5,153 nt of DNA from Candidatus Njordarchaeota archaeon (GTDB taxonomy: Archaea; Asgardarchaeota; Njordarchaeia; Njordarchaeales; Njordarchaeaceae). Positions 1 through 4,108 of the stretch are shown here, piece by piece. The notes beneath the pieces were generated by a model. It made no database searches, had not been told where the DNA came from, and worked only from the letters and a program-made list of their open reading frames with translations. A program made the position numbers and the translations under genes. Positions within the stretch are counted from its first letter, which is position 1. The number at the start of each line of letters is the position of its first letter. The stretch covers positions 1 through 5,153 of the forward strand of contig JAHQWF010000079.1 in assembly GCA_029856055.1 (NCBI GenBank). The letters run 5' to 3'.

Positions 1-279
1 GTAGGAAGTTATTATGGGCCTTATGAAGCTCAAGAGATATTCAGCGAGTTTCCAGATCTCGGTATAACGCCATTATTCTTCAGAGAATTCTTCTACTGCA
101 GGAAGTGCGGTGGAATAGTCAACGAGAGAGTTTGCCCACATTCTGAGGAATATAGAATTAATTTCAGTGGTACTAAAATCAGAGAAATGCTGAAAAAAGG
201 TGAGCGCCCTCCCGAATACATGATGCGTCCAGAGGTCGCTGAAGTAATATTGAAGTGGGATAATCCATTCGTTGAGTAG
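1..279 (+). CDS. sat: Sulfate adenylyltransferase (ATP sulfurylase), C-terminal part; start lies left of the window
   Basis: ATP sulfurylase joins sulfate to ATP, giving adenylylsulfate (APS) and pyrophosphate in the cytoplasm. Only the last 92 residues are present, read in frame from base 1 to the TAG at 277-279. They match the end of the prokaryotic family: YYGPYEAQEIF at the left edge, GITPLFFREFFYC, then a zinc-binding pattern of Cys33-X2-Cys36-X8-Cys45-X-His47 (residues of this fragment). SGTKIREML and RPPEYMMRPEVAEVI follow near the end. Zinc ligands of this type are known in thermophilic ATP sulfurylases; which His binds here is inferred. The stop is followed immediately by the phosphodiesterase gene and then APS kinase, so the three genes are almost surely co-transcribed. 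The frame is intact and nothing looks degraded. Confidence 0.95.
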   Translation, partial: VGSYYGPYEAQEIFSEFPDLGITPLFFREFFYCRKCGGIVNERVCPHSEEYRINFSGTKIREMLKKGERPPEYMMRPEVAEVILKWDNPFVE

Positions 280-282
280 GTG
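279..282 (+). promoter_or_regulatory. Shine-Dalgarno site GGTG that favours the TTG 289 start
   Basis: GGTG is complementary to the archaeal 16S rRNA tail and lies six bases before TTG 289. The same GGTG-N6-start geometry is used by the three tiny ORFs later in the window. The site overlaps the sat stop codon and the alternative GTG 280, so it argues against GTG 280 as the start. Confidence 0.5.
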
Positions 283-288
283 TTGAGA

Positions 289-1671
289 TTGAGTAGAAAA
301 GTTTTAGTTATTGGACTAGATGCTGCACCGCCAGCGCTAGTATTTGATAAATTCAGGAAAAAGTTACCTAACTTGAACCATCTCGTAAGTAATGGTGCAT
401 ATGGACCATTAAGAAGCACGCACCCACCAATAACGATACCTGCCTGGGCTGTAATGATGACAAGCAAAAATCCTGGGACATTAGGTTTCTATGGATTCAG
501 GCATAGGAAGAGAGGAAGCTACAATGATTTCTATATCGTGAATTCGAGATATATTAAAGAGAAGGCCGTCTGGGATATATTATCTGAGAAAGATATGAGT
601 TCTGTTGTGATAAGTGTTCCCCCAGGGTACCCACCTAGGAGAATAAAGGGGTACTGGATATCGTGTTTTATTACCCCAGGTCCAGAGAAAGATTATACTT
701 TTCCTAGAGAGTTGAAGACTGAAATAGAGGGGAAGTTTGGCCCATATATCTTCGATGTACCATTTAGAGTTGAGGATCGAGCAGGCCTTAGAAAGAATTT
801 ACTGCATATGGCTAAGCAACATTACGACGTAATTAATTACTTGGCTAGGGAGAAGAAATGGGATTTCTTCATGTTCGTTGACATAGGTATCGATAGGGTA
901 CAACACGCTTTCTGGAAATACTTTGATAAAGAACATCACTTGTATACACCTGGAACAGAGTTCGAGAACACTATCCTGGAGTACTACGAGTACGTTGATT
1001 CCAGGATAGGGGAATTAATGGAGAACCTTGATGAAGAGACATATATAATGGTTGTTAGTGATCATGGAGCAAAGAGGATGAAAGGTGCACTGGTGGTTAA
1101 TGAGTGGTTGGAGGAGAAGGGTTATTTAGAATTCAGTAAGCAACCAGATAAGGTTATGCCTCTAGATAAAGCTGAGGTAAACTGGGACAAGACCATTGCT
1201 TGGGGGTGGGGCGGTTACTACGCTAGGATATTCATTAATGTTAAAGGCAGGGACCCAAGAGGCATCGTTAGGAAAGAAGACTACGAGAATGTGCGAGAGC
1301 AGTTAATGGATGATATAAGGAAGATGCGTGATCCAGATGGAAATGGTATGCTAAATATGCCTAATAAGCCAGAAAACCTCTACCCCGAATTACGCGGTGA
1401 TCCACCAGACTTAATGGTTTATTTTGATGACTTGTATTGGAGATCAGCTGGAACGATTGGCCACGGAAAATTATATTTACCTGAGAATGATACTGGTCCA
1501 GATGATGCCGTTCATGATTGGGATGGAATATTTATCTTATATGATCCTCAAGGCACAATAACTCACGCTAAGTTAAATGGATTAGAGATTAGGGACGTCG
1601 CTCCAACCATCCTAAAACTATTGTATAGCGATGTTCCCTCCGATATGGAGGGTAAAGTCATAGTAGGGTAA
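289..1671 (+). CDS. AlkP-superfamily type I phosphodiesterase / nucleotide pyrophosphatase family protein
   Basis: This is a soluble metal-dependent phosphohydrolase of the alkaline phosphatase superfamily, of about 460 residues and apparently complete. Numbering from a TTG start at 289, the two-metal site is visible: Asp11 in VLVIGLDAAPP, the nucleophile Thr49 in PPITIPAWAVMMTS, Asp202 and His206 in VDIGIDRVQHAFW, Asp258-His259 in VVSDHGA, and His409 in AVHDWDGIFI. There is no signal peptide or membrane segment, so it should act in the cytoplasm. TTG 289 is preferred because GGTG at 279-282 sits six bases upstream; an in-frame GTG at 280 directly after the sat stop would add three residues (MLR) but has no good ribosome-binding site. 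It lies between sat and cysC, so its substrate may be APS, PAPS, PAP or another nucleotide; that is inference. The family has many substrates, and sequence alone does not fix this one. Confidence 0.9.
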   Translation: MSRKVLVIGLDAAPPALVFDKFRKKLPNLNHLVSNGAYGPLRSTHPPITIPAWAVMMTSKNPGTLGFYGFRHRKRGSYNDFYIVNSRYIKEKAVWDILSEKDMSSVVISVPPGYPPRRIKGYWISCFITPGPEKDYTFPRELKTEIEGKFGPYIFDVPFRVEDRAGLRKNLLHMAKQHYDVINYLAREKKWDFFMFVDIGIDRVQHAFWKYFDKEHHLYTPGTEFENTILEYYEYVDSRIGELMENLDEETYIMVVSDHGAKRMKGALVVNEWLEEKGYLEFSKQPDKVMPLDKAEVNWDKTIAWGWGGYYARIFINVKGRDPRGIVRKEDYENVREQLMDDIRKMRDPDGNGMLNMPNKPENLYPELRGDPPDLMVYFDDLYWRSAGTIGHGKLYLPENDTGPDDAVHDWDGIFILYDPQGTITHAKLNGLEIRDVAPTILKLLYSDVPSDMEGKVIVG

Positions 1672-1681
1672 GTGAGTTAGA

Positions 1682-2209
1682 GTGGAGAGAGGATTTGTTG
1701 TTTGGTTAACTGGATTGCCCGGATCTGGAAAAACTACGATAGCAAGAATATTAGAGAAGAAACTGAGAGACATGGGTTATAAGGTAGAACTATTAGACGG
1801 CGATGAAGTCAGAAAATGGTTAAGTCCCGAGGCAGGATTCACACCAGAAGACAGAGAAAGGCATTTAAAGCGAGTGATATACGTAAGCAAATTGCTTGCT
1901 AGAAATGGAGTTATAGTTCTTGCATCTTTCGTCTCACCATACAGGAGAATCAGAGCTTTAGCGAGAGAAATAATAAGAGATTTCGTGGAGGTATATGTGA
2001 AGTGCTCTCTGGATACCGTGATGAAAAGAGATCCTAAAGGTCTTTACGCTAAGGCTTTAAGGGGGGAGATAAAGCATATGACTGGGATGGATGATCCATA
2101 CGAGGAACCAGAGAACCCTGAGGTAATCGTCGACACTGAGAATTCGACGCCAGAAGAGAACGCAGAGAAAATACTTAGTAAACTGGCAGAGCTTGGATAC
2201 ATATCTTAG
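1682..2209 (+). CDS. cysC: Adenylylsulfate (APS) kinase
   Basis: APS kinase phosphorylates APS at the 3' position with ATP, giving PAPS. The 175 residues are the normal length for a stand-alone enzyme. The Walker A loop GLPGSGKTT is at residues 11-19 and LLDGDEVRKWL at 37-47. GFTPEDRERHLKRV (52-65) and the ASFVSPYRR segment (81-89) follow; Ser85 corresponds to the serine phosphorylated in some bacterial enzymes. KGLYAKALRGEI and the TGMDDPYEEPENPEV lid/substrate segment lie towards the C-terminus. The start is GTG at 1682, ten bases after the phosphodiesterase stop, with GTGA at 1672-1675 as a modest ribosome-binding site. It is the third gene of the sat operon. With sat it makes PAPS; no reductase or sulfotransferase is seen here, so the use of PAPS is open. 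Confidence 0.95.
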   Translation: MERGFVVWLTGLPGSGKTTIARILEKKLRDMGYKVELLDGDEVRKWLSPEAGFTPEDRERHLKRVIYVSKLLARNGVIVLASFVSPYRRIRALAREIIRDFVEVYVKCSLDTVMKRDPKGLYAKALRGEIKHMTGMDDPYEEPENPEVIVDTENSTPEENAEKILSKLAELGYIS

Positions 2210-2219
2210 CTAATTAACA

Positions 2220-2236
2220 CTTTTTTAATAATCTTC
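2220..2236 (+). terminator. T-rich terminator after the sat operon
   Basis: A T6 run (2221-2226) followed by AATAATCTT begins about ten bases after the cysC stop. Archaeal RNA polymerase stops at oligo-T without needing a hairpin, and none is seen. This would end the operon before the convergent tiny ORF at 2347-2409. Confidence 0.5.
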
Positions 2237-2248
2237 GCAAACAGATCG

Positions 2249-2254
2249 AAAAAA
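2249..2254 (-). terminator. Possible T6 terminator for the tiny minus-strand ORF
   Basis: A6 on the + strand reads as T6 on the minus strand, about 90 bases after the stop of the tiny Lys-rich ORF. No other T6 run was noticed between them, so this is the likeliest end of that transcript. The support is composition only. Confidence 0.3.
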
Positions 2255-2346
2255 TATGAGATATTAATTATAGTTCCATTTATTGTTTGAGTGAGATGAT
2301 TCTAGGAACTTGTAGTTTAAGCTTAAATACTAACTCACCGAAATTT

Positions 2347-2409
2347 TTATTTTGGTGATTCTCCACCTTTCTTCTTTTTCTTTCCACCCTTCTTTTTACC
2401 TTTAGCCAT
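2347..2409 (-). CDS. Tiny Lys/Gly-rich basic protein, 20 residues, unknown function
   Basis: I do not recognise this gene. Read on the minus strand from ATG at 2409-2407, it gives 20 residues: MAKGKKKGG, then KKKKK, then GGESPK, ending at TAA. Ten of 20 residues are Lys and one is Glu, so the net charge is about +9. It has no hydrophobic core and is surely disordered alone. The evidence that it is real is the GGTG ribosome-binding site (complement of 2416-2419) exactly six bases before the ATG. The other evidence is a matching ORF at 3822-3887 with the same plan (Gly pair or triplet, K5-K6, E-S/T-P near the end). It converges on the sat operon. It could bind nucleic acid or an acidic partner such as the 31-residue protein at 3922-4017. 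The alternative is chance translation of a purine-rich strand, which cannot be excluded from one genome. Confidence 0.6.
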   Translation of the reverse strand: MAKGKKKGGKKKKKGGESPK

Positions 2410-2637
2410 ACATTACACCATGATCTCATTTAGTTTGAATACATTTGCGTCATTAATGATAAGGATTTGACCAAAATAATAATTATAGACATAAATTCAG
2501 CTATAGATATTCGGACATTTAATTAAATTGGCTTAAAATATCAATGTTAATGCAGATTAATTTCTTTAATTGGCAAAATAATGAAGAGAGAAATACATCG
2601 ATAAAATTAACTTAACTAAAGAAAGATTGATGAACAT
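2410..2637. other. AT-rich intergenic stretch, no gene seen
   Basis: This gap lies between the tiny minus-strand ORF and the end of the 313-residue gene. I found no supported ORF, tRNA or clear repeat in it. On the minus strand the bases just after the 313-residue gene are T-rich (TCTTTCTTT) and may end its transcript. On the + strand GGCTTAAAATA (2530-2540) resembles a BRE/TATA box, but only a 7-codon reading frame follows it; an antisense RNA towards the 313-residue gene is possible but unsupported. Confidence 0.4.
2454..2468 (-). promoter_or_regulatory. Weak candidate promoter for the tiny minus-strand ORF
   Basis: The minus strand reads ATCCTTATCATTAA here, a loose BRE/TATA-like stretch. 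Transcription starting about 25 bases on would give a leader of roughly 25 bases that contains the GGTG site. The region is generally AT-rich, so this is only a suggestion. Confidence 0.2.
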
Positions 2638-3579
2638 TTATTGAGTCTCCATCCCAAGCATCTTTCTTAGTAACTTATACAAATTCCATAACTGCTGTTC
2701 CAGCTCTGGATCTCTGCCCTTCATTAACTCTATGAATTTCTTGATGAAACTGTTTTCACCTAACAAATCCGACCAAAATCTATTCATAACACCTATAAAT
2801 ATCTGGATGTCTCTGTAAGGTAACTCATCTTTTAAATTATCTAAGCATAAAGAGATATCGGAGGCATCAATACTGCTGCATCTAGAGATTATAGCGGCTA
2901 GAACAAACCAGAGCAATTCTTTCTCTAATATAACTTTAACATCCCGTATTGTTCTTGCTTCCTTTAGAGATTCCTTAAGTGTTTTGTTTGGAAATACGTT
3001 GATTATATCGCTTAATCGAACCTCCTTGATAGGGCTAGTTAACCTTGATATAATATTGAGACAAACATCTTTATTAAAGAAAAATGGCAGATCACCAGTA
3101 ACTTCGTGAAACGCGCTATAATTTGTACCAGCGGCGGATTCAAGCAAAAAAATATATAAAGCAATCTTATCAAAGGTTAATTCTAGTGGATCAACAATGC
3201 CTTCTGGTACTGGTAAATAATCAATTATTTGAAACTCCTGGGCGGCATATCTATAAACCAATTCGGGGATCTTTATACCGTAGATATAAGATAGGATAAC
3301 TCCTCTAACTGTAGGAGCAATAAACTTCCTAACAAAACCCCTCCGAATAAACTCATGTCGAACAGAGATCAATCCTAGCTCAGCTAAGAAATCAATATAC
3401 CTAATCAAGGTAGGCTCTGATTTACCAGGAAGATTATATATCTGTTTAACCTCCCTCAACAAGACCTCTTGCTGAATCATTAAAGTATTTTGCTTCTCCA
3501 GAACATTATAGAAAACCGATAACAACTCGAAAGCCCTACGCAACTTGAGATTAATGTTCTTAAAACTAATAATGGACAT
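2638..3579 (-). CDS. 313-residue protein of unknown function with a winged-helix-like N-terminal region
   Basis: I do not recognise the family. Residues about 10-100 look like a winged helix: two helices, then PTLIRYIDFLAELGLI (56-71) as a likely recognition helix, then SVRHEFIRRGFVRKF (72-86) as a basic wing and another helix. The rest (about 105-313) appears helical and moderately hydrophobic, without a clear enzyme motif or membrane segment; the last 40 residues are charged and may form a coiled helix (FIELMKGRDPELEQQLW). The start is ATG 3579, with GGAGGG (complement of 3588-3593) eight bases upstream. It lies between the two Lys-rich tiny ORFs and is divergent from the Lys/Glu mini-operon. 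A transcription regulator controlling that operon is a fair guess, but DNA binding is only inferred from the fold pattern. The gene is intact. Confidence 0.8.
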   Translation of the reverse strand: MSIISFKNINLKLRRAFELLSVFYNVLEKQNTLMIQQEVLLREVKQIYNLPGKSEPTLIRYIDFLAELGLISVRHEFIRRGFVRKFIAPTVRGVILSYIYGIKIPELVYRYAAQEFQIIDYLPVPEGIVDPLELTFDKIALYIFLLESAAGTNYSAFHEVTGDLPFFFNKDVCLNIISRLTSPIKEVRLSDIINVFPNKTLKESLKEARTIRDVKVILEKELLWFVLAAIISRCSSIDASDISLCLDNLKDELPYRDIQIFIGVMNRFWSDLLGENSFIKKFIELMKGRDPELEQQLWNLYKLLRKMLGMETQ

Positions 3580-3657
3580 AACTAAAACCCTCCAAACAGC
3601 ACCAAGAAATTAACTTGATTAAACATAATTCATTAAACAAGGTTCATGTAACTTAAA

Positions 3658-3669
3658 TCAATTTAAACA
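3658..3669 (-). promoter_or_regulatory. Candidate promoter (TATA-like) of the 313-residue gene
   Basis: The minus strand reads TATGTTTAAATTGATTTAAG across 3651-3670, with TTTAAA as the best TATA-like core. Initiation about 25 bases downstream gives a leader of roughly 55-60 bases with the GGAGGG site near its end. A second TTTAAT-like stretch at about 3615-3625 would give a shorter leader. Support is sequence pattern only. Confidence 0.3.
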
Positions 3670-3782
3670 TATCAGCATAATCCGGGAGATGATTCTTAAA
3701 TCAAGCACAAAATCAAGCTCTAAATACAGGAGAAAAGTTCTATCAAACAATCTTAAGCTAAGCCTAGACATATAATAATGTG

Positions 3783-3801
3783 GGCCTCCTGAAAAGGGGC
3801 C
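3783..3801 (+). promoter_or_regulatory. GC-rich hairpin with GAAA tetraloop before the Lys-rich tiny ORF
   Basis: GGCCTCCT (3783-3790) and AGGGGCC (3795-3801) can pair through seven base pairs with one bulged T, closed by a GAAA tetraloop. It is the most GC-rich spot of this intergenic region and ends nine bases before the ribosome-binding site at 3811. If the transcript starts upstream of it, it would be a 5' leader structure that could affect translation or stability. If transcription starts near 3799 from the TATAATAA stretch, it would be DNA only. Confidence 0.4.
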
Positions 3802-3821
3802 AAAAATAAAAGGTGTAAGTA

Positions 3822-3887
3822 ATGAGCACAAAGAGAAAGGGAGGCGGGAAGAAAAAGAAGAAAAAAGAAAAGGAAACCCCACAATAA
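3822..3887 (+). CDS. Tiny Lys-rich basic protein, 21 residues, unknown function
   Basis: Not a family I know. The ORF runs from ATG 3822 to TAA 3885-3887 and encodes MSTKRKGGG, then KKKKKK, then EKETPQ. It has nine Lys, one Arg and two Glu, with net charge about +8, and no hydrophobic residue apart from the initiator Met. AGGTG at 3811-3815 precedes the ATG by six bases. Its plan matches the minus-strand ORF at 2347-2409: short basic head, Gly pair or triplet, K5-K6 block, then E-T/S-P near the C-terminus. That repeated design on opposite strands argues for two related genes rather than chance. The Glu-rich ORF follows after 34 bases and is probably co-transcribed, so the two products may bind each other; this is inference. 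The coding strand from 3831 to 3876 has a single pyrimidine, so simple-sequence DNA is the alternative reading. Confidence 0.65.
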   Translation: MSTKRKGGGKKKKKKEKETPQ

Positions 3888-3921
3888 TTAATTAAATAAA
3901 TTAAAACGAAAGGTGCGAAAA

Positions 3922-4017
3922 ATGGACGTAAGAAGAAGGAGAAGACACGAAGAAGAGGAAGAAGAATACGAAGAAGAGGAGGAAGAAGAATACGGAGAAG
4001 AAGGTGAAGAATGGTAG
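3922..4017 (+). CDS. Tiny Arg-then-Glu-rich acidic protein, 31 residues, unknown function
   Basis: Not recognised. ATG 3922 to TAG 4015-4017 encodes MDV, five Arg, His, six Glu, Tyr, seven Glu, Tyr and GEEGEEW. Counting Asp2 there are 18 acidic residues against five Arg, so the net charge is about -13 with a strongly basic head and acidic tail. AGGTG at 3911-3915 lies six bases before the ATG, the same geometry as the Lys-rich ORF upstream. The Glu-Tyr part is an imperfect tandem repeat of seven and eight codons (3949-3969 and 3970-3993). A clean ribosome-binding site, a stop right after Trp, and a T-rich terminator directly downstream support a real gene. It probably forms a two-gene operon with 3822-3887, and an electrostatic complex with that product, RNA or a basic protein is plausible but inferred. 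It might also be a chance frame in GA-rich DNA. Confidence 0.65.
   Translation: MDVRRRRRHEEEEEEYEEEEEEEYGEEGEEW
3949..3993 (+). repeat. Imperfect tandem repeat coding Glu runs ending in Tyr
   Basis: Two units, GAA/GAG codons closed by TAC, of 21 and 24 bases (3949-3969, 3970-3993). The second unit has one extra GAG codon, which suggests duplication with slippage. It lies wholly inside the acidic tiny ORF and keeps its frame. Confidence 0.7.
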
Positions 4018-4038
4018 CAAAATACCTAACTAATTAAA

Positions 4039-4071
4039 ATTTTTTACTTTCTTTTTTCTTTCCATTTTTTA
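4039..4071 (+). terminator. Pyrimidine-rich terminator after the tiny-ORF operon
   Basis: Three T6 runs separated by ACTTTC and CTTTCCA follow the acidic ORF stop by about 20-50 bases. This is the usual form of a crenarchaeal transcript end. It also separates the operon from the convergent cysteine synthase gene. Confidence 0.6.
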
Positions 4072-4108
4072 TGAAAAAAGTAGACTATCTTCTGTTCATC
4101 ACCAGGAA

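Larger units (their letters stand above)
3580..3821. other. Divergent intergenic region between the 313-residue gene and the tiny-ORF operon
   Basis: This 242-base stretch must hold the promoters of both divergent units. Possible + strand TATA-like sites are TCTTAAATC (about 3694-3702), CTCTAAATAC (about 3718-3727), TCTTAAGCT (about 3751-3759) and TATAATAA (about 3771-3778); I cannot choose between them. A GC-rich hairpin lies at 3783-3801. A 28-codon frame at 3689-3775 has GGGAG directly touching its ATG, so its spacing does not support translation. Confidence 0.4.

Noticed and set aside
93..467. Minus-strand 124-codon frame opposite sat and the phosphodiesterase
   Set aside because: It spans two well-supported + strand genes, has no family likeness and no ribosome-binding site; it is an antisense shadow.
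2286..2330. C/D box small RNA (GAGATGATTC looks partly like box C)
   Set aside because: Box C is not canonical and no matching box D or internal boxes are found at suitable spacing.
3689..3775. 28-codon basic Ser/Lys frame starting ATGATTCTTAAA
   Set aside because: GGGAG touches the ATG with no spacing, the composition is unremarkable, and nothing resembles it elsewhere in the window.
3658..3882. Minus-strand 74-codon frame rich in Phe, Ser and Leu
   Set aside because: It is the complement of the purine-rich Lys ORF and the intergenic promoter region; its composition follows from the opposite strand.
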